This document shows, in pieces, positions 31,258 through 40,887 of a stretch of DNA of 64,000 bases (position 1 is the first letter of the stretch; each line of letters starts with the position of its first letter). Source of the stretch: Anaerolineaceae bacterium (GTDB taxonomy: Bacteria > Chloroflexota > Anaerolineae > Anaerolineales > Anaerolineaceae); NCBI GenBank assembly GCA_002702705.1, contig PABH01000042.1:186001-250000 (forward strand). The letters run 5' to 3'. A program made the position numbers and the translations under genes. The notes under the pieces are model-generated. The model made no database searches, had not been told where the DNA came from, and saw nothing but the letters and a program-made list of their open reading frames with translations.

Positions 31258-32562
31258 ATGTTAAAGTTTAAAGAGGACCAATCCAACTGGAAACAATTAT
31301 TTTTCCCGATTTGGGGCGGACAAGTTTTTTCCATTCTGGGAAGCAGCCTGGTTCAATTTGCTATTGTGTGGTGGATGACCGAACAAACCGGTTCAGCCAC
31401 GGTTTTAGCCACCGGATCATTTATCTCGTTTTTACCACAGGTCTTTTTGGGACCATTCGCCGGTACCCTTGTAGACCGTTTTAACCGCCGAAAAATATTA
31501 ATCATCGCCGATGCCACCGTTGCCATCTTTACATTTGGCTTAGCTCTTCTGTTTTGGTTTGGGATCATTCAAATTTGGCACATCTTTGTTTTATTGTTTT
31601 TACGCGCATTGGGTGGCACCTTTCACTGGGCAGCATTACAATCTTCAACCAGCATGATGGTTCCCGAAGATCAATTATCCAGGGTAGCCGGTATGAATCA
31701 AACACTTCAAGGCGTTGTAAACTTAGGTGCACCACCTTTAGGCGCCTTGTTAATGTCAATTGTTTCTATACAATGGGTATTGAGTATTGATATTATCACC
31801 GCAGTAATAGCAATCACGCCACTTGTATTCATCTTAATTCCGCAGCCTGTTAAAAGTGAAGAAAAAACAACCAAAAAAATGGTTAACAACATGCTTAAAG
31901 AAACCAAAATGGGCTTTGACTACGTCATTAAGTGGAAAGGATTGTTATATATCTTATTTTTAGCCGCGATCATTAACTTTCTGACTGCTCCATTAAATAC
32001 TTATATGCCTTTACTGGTAACCGAGTATTTTAAAGGTGGTATCTGGCAGGTTGGCTGGTTAGAAACCAGTTGGGGAATTGGTGTCGTGATCGGTGGTCTC
32101 ACATTAAGCCTGTGGGGCGGATTTAAGAAAAAAATTATCACAAGTTTCACCGGATTAATTGGATTGTCATTGGGAATCTTTATCATTTCGCTAGCCCCTC
32201 CGGTCTTTTTCTGGATCGCACTGGTTGGAATGGCAATTACAGGGATAGCGAATCCAATTATCAACGGCCCATTTATGGCGATTATGCAGTCCAAAGTGCA
32301 AAAAGACATGCAGGGCCGTGTGTTTTCTCTTGTTTCTAGTTTTTGTGGTGCGATGATGCCCTTAAGTATGATTGTTTCCGCACCCATTGTAGAACAATTT
32401 GGACCTCGCTCCTGGTATTTTGCGAGTGCAGTGATTAGTTTGTTAGTTACCATTGTCAGCCTGTTCAGTAAAGAAATCATGCAAATTGAAGAAAAGGAAA
32501 TGGAGACAACCGGAGATGTTTTTCTAGCGTCACAGCCTGGTTTATCGGTTGCGCACGATTAA
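31258..32562 (+). CDS. MFS exporter (macrolide/enterobactin efflux-like, MFS_3)
   Basis: A 434-residue transporter with 12 predicted membrane segments. The loop 2-3 signature GTLVDRFNRRKILI (about 69-82), the WWMTEQTGSATVLA region (about 37-50) and the mid-protein cytosolic loop around residue 200 fit the MFS_3 group that includes Mef-type macrolide exporters and EntS. The substrate cannot be told. The start has AGGAG 9 bases upstream. It follows the DUF2089/SHOCT pair by about 110 bases on the same strand and may be under the same control. A strong bidirectional terminator ends it. Confidence 0.85.
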   Translation: MLKFKEDQSNWKQLFFPIWGGQVFSILGSSLVQFAIVWWMTEQTGSATVLATGSFISFLPQVFLGPFAGTLVDRFNRRKILIIADATVAIFTFGLALLFWFGIIQIWHIFVLLFLRALGGTFHWAALQSSTSMMVPEDQLSRVAGMNQTLQGVVNLGAPPLGALLMSIVSIQWVLSIDIITAVIAITPLVFILIPQPVKSEEKTTKKMVNNMLKETKMGFDYVIKWKGLLYILFLAAIINFLTAPLNTYMPLLVTEYFKGGIWQVGWLETSWGIGVVIGGLTLSLWGGFKKKIITSFTGLIGLSLGIFIISLAPPVFFWIALVGMAITGIANPIINGPFMAIMQSKVQKDMQGRVFSLVSSFCGAMMPLSMIVSAPIVEQFGPRSWYFASAVISLLVTIVSLFSKEIMQIEEKEMETTGDVFLASQPGLSVAHD

Positions 32563-32668
32563 TAAAATATCACCGCAACACCTATCTGTGAACCTCGAAT
32601 TTTGGAAAGTCCCATAACTCCAAAAGGTGAATCCACACTGATAGACAAAATTCAGCGAAAAAAAACAT

Positions 32669-32705
32669 AAAACATCGGAAGGATAAATTTATCTTCCGAT
32701 GTTTT
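32669..32705. terminator. Bidirectional terminator between MFS and desaturase genes
   Basis: Arms AAAACATCGGAA (32669-32680) and TTCCGATGTTTT (32694-32705), 12 bp, enclose a loop that contains a further small palindrome. A-rich and T-rich flanks allow action on both converging genes. Confidence 0.82.
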
Positions 32706-32782
32706 AATTATTTGTTTTATGAATTTGCCTAACCCCGCTGATTTTGTTTTTTTTTGCTACTATTATTTGATGGAATATTTTA

Positions 32783-33805
32783 TCATTCTGGATTTAATTG
32801 TTTTTTCAAATCTCGAAAGCGGATCAAATTTCCGCTTTTTTCATCTATAAGGTCCAAACCAATCGATTTTAACCCTTCAAAAAAACGAATCGTCCGAGAT
32901 TCGGTCTGAAAAATCTCGTTATTATAATGGCAGGATTCCAATTCGTAATTTGGAATTTTTGGATTTAAATGATGTATATGATGAAAGCCGATATTTCCGG
33001 AAAACCATTGCAGCCATTTTGGCAATTGATAATAAGATGCTCCTTTTAACCCGGAAGCAACATAATTCCAGCCATCAGAACGTGACCAATATACCCCTTC
33101 ATATTGGTGCTGTACAAAAAATAACCAAATCCCAACCGCACCGGCAATCCAAATTACGGGCAATTGAATGAACAAAAACACCTTCCAACCGATTAATAAG
33201 CTGAGACCGGCAGCGTATACCAAAAGCCCAATATTGTGATATACCTGCCAGCGCACGAGTTTTTTGCTAAGTTTGGGACTAGCAAACCGATGGGAAATCA
33301 GAAACATATAAATTGGTCCAAGCAAAAACATCACCAATGGTGAACGAAATAAACGATAACCAAATTTACCTAACCAAGATTTTTTTTGATATTCATCTAC
33401 CGTTAATGTCATCACATCGCCTACCCCACGTTTATCCAGATTACCACTGGAAGCGTGATGTACTGCATGGGCATGCCACCACTTTTCGCTTGGGGTAAAA
33501 ACCAGAACCCCTGTCAAATACCCAACGATACGATTAAATTTTAAGGATGGTGAGAACGAATTATGTCCGCAATCGTGAAAAATGATAAATATTCTCACCA
33601 GAAATAAACCAGCCGGGATCGTTAACCCAAGCGTTATCCAATACGAAAATTGATAACTCCATACCATTAAGACCCATAATCCAATATAAGGCACAACACT
33701 GTTTACCAATTGCCAGATAACTTTTTTCCAGTTTGCCTGGCTGTATGGTTTTAACATTTTGTTTAAATCCTTCATATTGGGTAACGTTTTAAATGTGTTT
33801 TCCAT
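32783..33805 (-). CDS. Membrane fatty-acid desaturase
   Basis: A 340-residue integral-membrane di-iron desaturase. The three His boxes are present: HDCGH at 77-81, HAVHH at 113-117 and HHIHH in the segment GNIGFHHIHHLNPKIPNY at about 270. Hydrophobic pairs before and after the first two boxes give the usual four membrane helices. By similarity it is a DesA/DesK-like acyl-lipid or acyl-CoA desaturase that inserts a cis double bond with O2, suggesting at least microaerobic life and control of membrane fluidity. The ribosome-binding site GGAGG is strong. Regiochemistry cannot be told from sequence. Confidence 0.9.
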   Translation of the reverse strand: MENTFKTLPNMKDLNKMLKPYSQANWKKVIWQLVNSVVPYIGLWVLMVWSYQFSYWITLGLTIPAGLFLVRIFIIFHDCGHNSFSPSLKFNRIVGYLTGVLVFTPSEKWWHAHAVHHASSGNLDKRGVGDVMTLTVDEYQKKSWLGKFGYRLFRSPLVMFLLGPIYMFLISHRFASPKLSKKLVRWQVYHNIGLLVYAAGLSLLIGWKVFLFIQLPVIWIAGAVGIWLFFVQHQYEGVYWSRSDGWNYVASGLKGASYYQLPKWLQWFSGNIGFHHIHHLNPKIPNYELESCHYNNEIFQTESRTIRFFEGLKSIGLDLIDEKSGNLIRFRDLKKQLNPE

Positions 33806-33980
33806 ACGACTACCTCCAATAATTAAAGAAGTGTAGCCTTTATTAAGATGAATTGTCCCCCTCTAAAGTCATATATTTTGGCATGTTCCTTCAATCCGAA
33901 AGTATGCCGTCACTTGGTAACCGAATAGACTTACAAACCGATACGCAGACTGGTTTTATTTAACAGCATTCCCTTTGAAT

Positions 33981-34757
33981 TTAAATCCAACGCACCAATG
34001 CTAAGGTAGCGAAGGCAACAATCACAATAATGGATGCCACAATCGTGTTGGACGCGGGCTGCTGATCTTCCACTTTAAATCCACCCAGTTGAGGATTGAT
34101 CTTCCATAAAGGTCCTGCTGCCCAAGCAAACACAGCTCCACCCAGCAAACCACCCAAATGTCCCCAATTATCGATTTGTGGACTTAATCCCAACACCAGG
34201 TTAACAACCAGAATCAGAACCGTATTCATCAATATGGACTGACCCCGTTTGCCAAAAAACCGTTTGTTACGGAAAATAAATACAGCCTGGGCAGCCAGCA
34301 AACCAAAAATAGCAGTGGATGCCCCTAACGATGGATTCGGAGTTAGTACAAATGAAACCACATTACCGGCAAACGCACTGACAACATACAACATAAAAAA
34401 GCGAAAATGTCCGTATTGGTATTCCAGGTTTCTGCCAAAGATATAAAGTGCATACATGTTAAAAGCGATATGGAGGATATCACCGTGCACAAACATGGGG
34501 GTAAAAAAGCGCCAAAGCTGGCCTTGAAGAATAAATTGGTTAATCTTTCCCAAATAAACAAAAGGCAGGTCAATACCCATAAACCGCTGCGTTAATAATT
34601 GGATTACAAATATTACAATTGTTATCCCCAGAATCGCATTTGTTACCAGCGGTTTTTTGGCAGGTAAGGAAACCTTTATCTCCGCTTGCGGCGGTGTTTG
34701 AGGCTGTTGATTTTCAGGTGGCTTTTCGTCAAAATAAGGTTTTTGTTCGTCACTCAT
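33981..34757 (-). CDS. Rhomboid-family intramembrane serine protease
   Basis: A 258-residue rhomboid protease. A Pro/Gln-rich cytosolic N-terminus (about 1-35) is followed by six or seven membrane segments. The catalytic Ser147 is in GASTAIFG and His200 in WGHLGG; the HxxFN pattern reads HIAFN (about 96-100). It cleaves membrane proteins within the bilayer; targets are unknown. Its ATG overlaps the guanylate kinase stop codon by 4 bp, so the two are translationally coupled. Confidence 0.92.
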   Translation of the reverse strand: MSDEQKPYFDEKPPENQQPQTPPQAEIKVSLPAKKPLVTNAILGITIVIFVIQLLTQRFMGIDLPFVYLGKINQFILQGQLWRFFTPMFVHGDILHIAFNMYALYIFGRNLEYQYGHFRFFMLYVVSAFAGNVVSFVLTPNPSLGASTAIFGLLAAQAVFIFRNKRFFGKRGQSILMNTVLILVVNLVLGLSPQIDNWGHLGGLLGGAVFAWAAGPLWKINPQLGGFKVEDQQPASNTIVASIIVIVAFATLALVRWI

Positions 34758-35380
34758 AAAGTAATTTTCCTTGGGACGGTTCTGTGGTGCTCAACATTGA
34801 TGATCTGGATAATCGTATCCACCGCTTCTTCTAATTTATTATGTTCATTCACCACCATATAATCAAACATGGGAAGGTATTCCAGTTCTCGCTTTACTGT
34901 TTCCAGGCGAACTTTCATGGATTGCACTGTTTCACTGCGCCGGTGATTGAGTCGATCATGCCATTCTTCATTACTGCTGGGCAGCAAAAAGATCAAAACT
35001 GCATCAGGACAAAGTTCGCGTAATTTCGCTGCCCCCTGAACATCTACCCGTAAAATAACGTCCAAACCAGACTGCATCGCTTCGCGAATTTGTTGTTTCG
35101 GAATGCCTTTATAATCTTCATATACGATCGCATGTTCAAGCAGTTCATCGTTATCGATCATCTGCTCAAATTCTTCTTTGGTGTAAAAAAAATAATCTTT
35201 GCCATCCACTTCACCCTCTCTGGGTAATCGTGTGGTAGCGGTAATGACATAATGCAGCGGCAGATCATGGGTTTTTAATGCCTGCAAGGTAGCATCTTTT
35301 CCAACACCGGAAGGGCCGGAAATGACAATCAAAAGTGGTTCTGGTTTCAAGAGATCAAATGAAACGGGCTTTTTTTGCAT
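34754..35380 (-). CDS. gmk: Guanylate kinase
   Basis: A 208-residue guanylate kinase that phosphorylates GMP to GDP with ATP. The P-loop GPSGVGKDA (about 22-30) is followed by TTRLPREGEVDGKDYFF (about 49-65), which binds GMP, and by the lid and RVDVQGAAKL (about 110-119). The P-loop ends in Asp-Ala instead of the more usual Ser/Gly-Thr, a mild variation. A further deviation is YKGIPKQQI where most family members have YGTPK. Length is normal. The gene is coupled to a rhomboid gene, an uncommon partner. Confidence 0.93.
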   Translation of the reverse strand: MQKKPVSFDLLKPEPLLIVISGPSGVGKDATLQALKTHDLPLHYVITATTRLPREGEVDGKDYFFYTKEEFEQMIDNDELLEHAIVYEDYKGIPKQQIREAMQSGLDVILRVDVQGAAKLRELCPDAVLIFLLPSSNEEWHDRLNHRRSETVQSMKVRLETVKRELEYLPMFDYMVVNEHNKLEEAVDTIIQIINVEHHRTVPRKITL

Positions 35381-35515
35381 GAAAAATTATCCTACGGTCT
35401 TTTTTGAACCACCAATACCCTTGCATGAGCAGATAGTTCACAAATACAATTTTATTATCTTTGATTATAATTGATAAAAACCATTTTTAGGTATTCCAAC
35501 GAAAGGAGGATTGTT

Positions 35516-35902
35516 ATGCCAACGTATGAATATCGTTGTATGGAATGTCAACGTCGTTTTGAGGTTTTTTTATCATATTCAGAATACGGAAAAAAAGAAA
35601 TTTCTTGTCCATTTTGTGAAAGCTTTCAGGTCACACGGCGTTTAAGCAAGGTTCGCATCAAAAAAAATGCTGAAAGTCGTTTGGAAGAGATGGCAGATCC
35701 TTCTAAGCTGGCTGCAATGGAAGATAACCCTCAGGTTTTGGGCAGCATGATGCGGCACATGTCGGATGAGATCGGAGAAGAAATGCCGCCGGAATTTGAT
35801 GAAGTAGTTAACCGGCTTGAGAAAGGTCAAAGCCCAGATCAAATTGAGAAAGAATTACCCGATTTAGCAGATGCCTCTCCCGATCCATCTGTAGATATAT
35901 AA
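35516..35902 (+). CDS. FmdB-family zinc-ribbon protein
   Basis: A 128-residue protein that begins with the FmdB-type zinc ribbon MPTYEYRCMECQRRFEVF, with the second Cys pair in SCPFCES (about 29-35). The rest is charged, with helices around EEMADPSKLAAMEDNPQ and an acidic tail. The annotated frame could extend upstream to a TTG at 35471, but the ATG at 35516 has AAAGGAGGA 5 bases upstream and begins at the domain. FmdB domains have been proposed as regulatory or ribosome-linked; the function here is unknown. It is divergent from gmk. Confidence 0.87.
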   Translation: MPTYEYRCMECQRRFEVFLSYSEYGKKEISCPFCESFQVTRRLSKVRIKKNAESRLEEMADPSKLAAMEDNPQVLGSMMRHMSDEIGEEMPPEFDEVVNRLEKGQSPDQIEKELPDLADASPDPSVDI

Positions 35903-35916
35903 AACATTGGACAGGG

Positions 35917-37176
35917 TTACTCTACTGACAAGCGGCGCAGCAACGCTTCATACGAAGTAACCCATGCAATTCGCTTCAAAAAAGCACTCAACGACTCACT
36001 CTCCGCCCGGAACTGGCGCACAGCGGCTCCAACAGGATCTTCCCCTGCAGCCCCTCCGGGTTGATCCGCATAGGCGCCATAAAACGCAAAATAAGCTTGG
36101 TTCAATCGCCGGATATTGTAACCATGATCAACGAATAAAGCGCGCCTATTATCCATATAGGATTCCGCTTCCTCGATTTTTCCCTCAGCTAACAAGGCAT
36201 CCACTTTCACTCGGGTTTCTCGCATCTCTGCCCTGAAATCAAAATCCTCCGATTCAACAACCGGAACAGGACGGGCATTCTTTAAAACCGGTGGTACTTC
36301 AGTAGAATACTGCGGGTAATACAATTCCAAAGCAGCCCCACCAATTTCCTTTCCTACAATGGATGCAGTTGTTTCATTAATAATGCGTAAAGCTGGAGTT
36401 TCCATATACAACATCCCTAATGGATGCCAGGTTAAATAATTATGAGTCCATTCATGTGAGACAACTTCCGCCAGCCATGGGAAATTACTGGTTTCCATAA
36501 CCATTGTTGGGTACACGCCCACACCCCCAACCGGTACCACCAATGCTGAAACATTTAATTCATTTTCCACATTCTGTTCCAACGCTGTAATTTCGTCCAA
36601 GGTCAATTGGGGAAGCAGAGATATATCTGCATCTTGCCGAATCACATCGCGAGGAGATACGATCAGAGCATACGGTAATGCGGTGCTGTGATATTGAACT
36701 GGTGGAATGGGTTGCCCCAGAAAGGTAAGTTGGTTTTGTTTTAGAACCTGTGAAATCTGCTGCTGCAAAACAGCTTCGGATAGAAGTCCTACTTTTGTAA
36801 GTTCGTTTTGCAGCCGCCGCTGCCGGATTAACAACTCATGAGCGGCACGCTCGGGGTCTTTAATAGAAGGATCAGCATAGATCTGATTGATGGTTTCCTT
36901 TAACTGCCGGTGTTCTATCACCATGTCCAGTTGGTCTTGAATGATTTGCGCTTGCTGATTGAAATCCAGATAACGATGGGTTCCCAAAGCGGATTGGGCA
37001 AGCTTTGTAAATAAAGCATCCAAAGTCCAATTGACAAAATCGAATTCGATCCATCGCGTTTGCACCCGAACTTTTTCAGAAAATTTATTGGATGGTAAAC
37101 CGCTATTTGCGAGAAGCAACAGTAAAATGAAAAACAACAAAACAAGTCGTCCAATTGAGCGAAATCGCTTAATCAT
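35917..37176 (-). CDS. Exported HExxH putative metallopeptidase, unknown family
   Basis: A 419-residue protein with an N-terminal membrane anchor or signal (about 10-25). A long helical region (about 55-150) precedes a zinc-peptidase-like core: HEWTH at His241-Glu242-His245, in AEVVSHEWTHNYLTWHPLG. A possible third ligand is a Glu at 268 or 277 in NETTASIVGKEIGG. The strand before it, ALVVPVGGVGVYPTMV, looks typical of gluzincins. I do not recognise the family. No neighbouring gene explains its role. The only AGGA lies very close to the ATG. Confidence 0.72.
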   Translation of the reverse strand: MIKRFRSIGRLVLLFFILLLLLANSGLPSNKFSEKVRVQTRWIEFDFVNWTLDALFTKLAQSALGTHRYLDFNQQAQIIQDQLDMVIEHRQLKETINQIYADPSIKDPERAAHELLIRQRRLQNELTKVGLLSEAVLQQQISQVLKQNQLTFLGQPIPPVQYHSTALPYALIVSPRDVIRQDADISLLPQLTLDEITALEQNVENELNVSALVVPVGGVGVYPTMVMETSNFPWLAEVVSHEWTHNYLTWHPLGMLYMETPALRIINETTASIVGKEIGGAALELYYPQYSTEVPPVLKNARPVPVVESEDFDFRAEMRETRVKVDALLAEGKIEEAESYMDNRRALFVDHGYNIRRLNQAYFAFYGAYADQPGGAAGEDPVGAAVRQFRAESESLSAFLKRIAWVTSYEALLRRLSVE

Positions 37177-37418
37177 ATCCTATACAATCCTTATACATCA
37201 TTAACATCTTCGAATAAAGCGATGCTAAGATTCGTTAATACTAACAGAAGATGATGAAGACAATAATGGATCATATCATCTTTTTATGCGTTTTTTCGGA
37301 ATTTAATATTTAATTCTTATACTTCTGTGTTATTAATTAGCCTGGAGAATTTCGGTGTTATTTTAGATTATTGGCATCAAAATCTCTAGAGTTTAAATGT
37401 CCTTAAGGAAGGGTATCA

Positions 37419-38822
37419 ATGAGTAAAAAAATTATTATTGTAATTGTGGTAATTGCCATTCTCGTGGGTGGTTTTTTTGGTTTACAAGAAATCAGAAAAA
37501 ATAACGCCGCAAAAGCAGCCGGAAATTTTCAAACGGAAACCGTCTCACGCGGAAACTTAATTGCTATTGTAGGTGGAACTGGAATCGTCCGTTCCAACCA
37601 ATCTGCACAATTATCGTGGCAAACGAGCGGTCAAATTGGTGAAATTAATGTCGATTTGGATGATCTCGTTCAAGAAGATGATCTATTAGCAACCTTGGAA
37701 AAGAACTCTTTAGCACAAAATATCATCTTGGCTGAAGCTGATTTAGTCTCTGCAAAAAACAATTTAGATACCCTTTTAAATTCAAATCTTGCAAAAGCAC
37801 AAGCCCAACAAGCGCTTGCCAATGCAAAAGATGCTTTAGAAACTGCTGAAACACGACGTGAATCAAAAGAATACGACCGTGCATCTGAGCAAACGATTGA
37901 AGAAGCGTATGCTCGTTATATTCTGGCAAAAGATGAAGCCGATAAATGGGAACAACGGTACGATACGGTCGATAACCGCCCGGAAGATGATCCCGTTCGA
38001 GCCGCTGGACTGAGTGAATGGGCCGCTGCAAAACAGGTTTTGGCCCAAGCTGAAGCAAATTATCGCTACTTGTTAACTGAACCGGATGAAGTCGAAATTG
38101 CCATCGCAGATGGCAACCTGGCTTTGGCACAAGCACAATACGAAGAAGCACAACGTGAATGGGAACGCTTAAAAGATGGACCGGATCCCGATGATATCAT
38201 CGTTGCTGAAAGCCGGATTGCTTCTGCGGAAGCTGTTTTAGAGATGGCCAATCTGCGTGCTCCGTTTAATGGCACGATAACAAATATCTATTCAAAAACA
38301 GGAGATCGGGTTAACCCCGGCACCGTCAGTTTCCGAATTGATGACCTCAGCCGTCTTTTGGTTGACGTGGAGATTACCGAAGTTGATATTAATGATATCA
38401 AAACAGGTATGTCTGCAGATATCACCTTTGACGCCATATTAGACAAGACCTATCAGGGCAAAGTCGTAGAAGTTGCACGCGTGGGTAATGTCACCGCGGG
38501 TGTGGTTAACTTCACAGTTACCATTGAACTGGATAACCCGGATGAAAATGTTTTACCAGGCATGACCGCTGCGGTAAATATTATCGTGAAAGAAGTTGAA
38601 GATGTCATCCTTGTCCCCAATCGTGCTGTTCGGCTGCGTGAAGGAGAACGCGTAATCTATATTTTACGTCCCGGTGAAATCATGCCCCAGTCTGTTCAAA
38701 TTGAAATTGGTGCCATGTCTGATTTCCAATCCGAAGTTGTCGGCGGAGACATTAAAGTCGGCGATACAATTGTGATTAACCCACCAATGGAATTCTCTAT
38801 GGGTCCAGGAATGGGATTCTAG
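37419..38822 (+). CDS. HlyD/MacA-like membrane-fusion protein of an ABC exporter
   Basis: A 467-residue adaptor. A membrane anchor (about 4-21) is followed by the first half of a lipoyl/barrel-sandwich domain, then a long coiled coil (about 105-270, rich in Ala, Gln and Glu), the second half lipoyl segment (MANLRAPFNGTITNIYSKTGD, about 284-304) and beta-barrel domains (about 310-460). It should link the permease two genes downstream to a partner or to substrate at the outer face of the membrane. No outer-membrane channel gene is nearby. The start has AAGGAAGGG. The ABC ATPase follows after 9 bases. Confidence 0.9.
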   Translation: MSKKIIIVIVVIAILVGGFFGLQEIRKNNAAKAAGNFQTETVSRGNLIAIVGGTGIVRSNQSAQLSWQTSGQIGEINVDLDDLVQEDDLLATLEKNSLAQNIILAEADLVSAKNNLDTLLNSNLAKAQAQQALANAKDALETAETRRESKEYDRASEQTIEEAYARYILAKDEADKWEQRYDTVDNRPEDDPVRAAGLSEWAAAKQVLAQAEANYRYLLTEPDEVEIAIADGNLALAQAQYEEAQREWERLKDGPDPDDIIVAESRIASAEAVLEMANLRAPFNGTITNIYSKTGDRVNPGTVSFRIDDLSRLLVDVEITEVDINDIKTGMSADITFDAILDKTYQGKVVEVARVGNVTAGVVNFTVTIELDNPDENVLPGMTAAVNIIVKEVEDVILVPNRAVRLREGERVIYILRPGEIMPQSVQIEIGAMSDFQSEVVGGDIKVGDTIVINPPMEFSMGPGMGF

Positions 38823-38831
38823 AGGTAAACC

Positions 38832-39521
38832 ATGTCTGATTGGGTAATCGAAACAAAAGATTTAAGAAAAATTTATCAAATGGGTGAGATTGAAGTGCGT
38901 GCATTGGATGGAGTTGACATCCAGATTGAACGCGGTTCGGTTGTCTCCATTATGGGTCCATCTGGTTCAGGAAAATCCACTCTGATGAATTTATTAGGTT
39001 GTCTGGATCGTCCAACTGCGGGTGAATACATTTTGGATGGTGAAAGAGTTGCCAAAATGAAAGATGATCAGCTTGCTGATGTGCGTAACCGAAAAGTAGG
39101 TTTTGTTTTTCAGAGTTTTAACTTACTCTCTCGACAATCCGCTTTATCAAATGTGGAACTACCGCTGCGTTATGCTGGTGCTTCAAAAAATCGTCGTGAA
39201 AAAGCAATTGAAGCATTAACTGCGGTCGGTTTAGGGGATCGAGTCGATCATCGTCCGACTGAACTTTCCGGCGGTCAGCAGCAGCGTGTGGCTATTGCGC
39301 GTGCCCTTATTAATGATCCTGCTATCATTATGGCGGATGAACCCACCGGCAATCTGGATTCTAAATCCGGTGCAGAGATTATGGAACTGATCCTGTCCCT
39401 TAATAAAACCCTTAAAACTACCATCATTATCGTGACACATGATGCGAATGTGGCCAAACAGACCCAACGCATCATCCGCTTGAAAGATGGAAAAGTGGTT
39501 GGGGTGGAGGAAAACTTATGA
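38832..39521 (+). CDS. MacB/LolD-type ABC transporter ATP-binding protein
   Basis: A 229-residue ABC ATPase. Walker A is GPSGSGKST (about 38-46), the Q-loop is in FVFQSFNLLSRQSAL, the signature LSGGQQQRVAIARAL is at about 138-152, and Walker B is IIMADEPTGNLD. The sequence belongs to the MacB/LolD/FtsE group, which drives mechanotransmission rather than direct transport. The gene ends with a 4-base overlap with the permease, which it energises. Confidence 0.94.
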   Translation: MSDWVIETKDLRKIYQMGEIEVRALDGVDIQIERGSVVSIMGPSGSGKSTLMNLLGCLDRPTAGEYILDGERVAKMKDDQLADVRNRKVGFVFQSFNLLSRQSALSNVELPLRYAGASKNRREKAIEALTAVGLGDRVDHRPTELSGGQQQRVAIARALINDPAIIMADEPTGNLDSKSGAEIMELILSLNKTLKTTIIIVTHDANVAKQTQRIIRLKDGKVVGVEENL

Positions 39522-40744
39522 ATCTTGGACAATCCATTATCGAAGCGATTGAATCCTTAAACGCAAATAAAATGCGGTCCAGCTTAACCATTCTTGGAAT
39601 CGTGATTGGTGTCGCAGCTGTCATTGCCATGTTAGCAGTCGGCAACGGAGCGCAAAACACAATTACCGGATCAATTAGCGGGCTGGGTTCTAACCTTTTA
39701 TTCGTGTTCCGCGGTGGGACGAATGAAGAAGTTCGTAATCCGAAACCGTTAACCGTAGCCGATGCGGAAGCAATCGCAGATCCTTTCCAGGCGCCTTCAG
39801 TTGCGATGGTTGCCCCTGCAATCAGCGGCAATGCAGAAATAACGTTTTCAGGTGAAAAAACCAATACCCAAATTTATGGTATCACGCCGGAATATGAACT
39901 GGTGCGGAATTATGAGTTATTGGAGGGTGAATTTATCACCAACCAACACCTGCTTGGCCGTGCATCGGTTGTATTATTAGGGCCAGAAGTGGCAGATAAA
40001 CTTTTTGACCGGCGTGATGGTGTTACAGGTGAAACGATTCGGATAGAGGGTCAGCCATTCCGGGTATTAGGTGTTTTAGCACCAAAAGGTGGTTCCTCTT
40101 TTGGCTCAGAAGATAACGTGGTTTTGGTACCATTTTCCACTGCCCAAACCCGATTAATCCGCCGTCAAAGTGACCGTGTGGATTTAATCCTCGTTCAGGC
40201 TGCTAGCGCAGATACAGTCACCCAAGCCACAGATGAGATTTCACAAATTTTGAGAGCCCGCCACCGGGTTGAATTGGGTGCGGATGATTTCACTATCTTT
40301 TCACAGCAAGATTTTGTACAAACAGCACAATCCATAACAAACGTATTAACCATCTTTTTGGGCGGTATCGCGGGCATATCACTACTCGTGGGTGGTATTG
40401 GCATTATGAATATCATGCTTGTATCCGTCACAGAGCGTACGCGTGAAATTGGTTTAAGAAAAGCAATTGGGGCTCGTAAAAAAGATATTCTTATTCAATT
40501 TTTAACTGAGTCATCCTTGTTAAGTATGTTTGGCGGGTTGATCGGGATTGGATTGGGATGGTTAATTGCCTTTGTGGTTGGGCAAATTGCTGCTGCCAGT
40601 GGAACCGAATTGATTCCGGATGTTGGCATTGATGCGATTTTATTAGCAACTTTATTTTCCACAGCAGTCGGTCTCTTCTTTGGTATCTACCCCGCCAATC
40701 GTGCTGCTAATTTACAGCCAGTAGAAGCCTTACGTCACGAGTAG
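39518..40744 (+). CDS. MacB-like ABC transporter permease
   Basis: A 408-residue permease with the MacB topology: one N-terminal membrane helix (about 20-45), a large periplasmic domain (about 50-275) of the MacB_PCD type, and three helices at the end. The cytosolic loop VTERTREIGLRKAIGARKKDI (about 306-326) is diagnostic of FtsX/MacB proteins. With the preceding two genes it forms a complete exporter for peptides, antibiotics or lipoproteins; the substrate is unknown. A strong terminator follows. Confidence 0.93.
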   Translation: MNLGQSIIEAIESLNANKMRSSLTILGIVIGVAAVIAMLAVGNGAQNTITGSISGLGSNLLFVFRGGTNEEVRNPKPLTVADAEAIADPFQAPSVAMVAPAISGNAEITFSGEKTNTQIYGITPEYELVRNYELLEGEFITNQHLLGRASVVLLGPEVADKLFDRRDGVTGETIRIEGQPFRVLGVLAPKGGSSFGSEDNVVLVPFSTAQTRLIRRQSDRVDLILVQAASADTVTQATDEISQILRARHRVELGADDFTIFSQQDFVQTAQSITNVLTIFLGGIAGISLLVGGIGIMNIMLVSVTERTREIGLRKAIGARKKDILIQFLTESSLLSMFGGLIGIGLGWLIAFVVGQIAAASGTELIPDVGIDAILLATLFSTAVGLFFGIYPANRAANLQPVEALRHE

Positions 40745-40779
40745 AAACTTCGATTTACATAAAACTGATTTAGGAAATT

Positions 40780-40823
40780 AAAACCGGACCTTTAGCTGAT
40801 AAGTAAAAGTCCGGTTTTTAATT
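40780..40823 (+). terminator. Terminator of the MacB-like operon
   Basis: Arms AAAACCGGAC (40780-40789) and GTCCGGTTTT (40809-40818) with a T-rich continuation, 35 bases after the permease stop codon. Confidence 0.82.
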
Positions 40824-40887
40824 TTTAAAGAAATTGCATAAATTAAAAATATAAGAATATTCTCTCTATGGTTTATTGTTGAATGAA

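Noticed and set aside
32001-32480. 159-codon minus-strand frame opposite the MFS exporter
   Set aside because: Shadow of a transporter gene with clear family motifs; no independent evidence.
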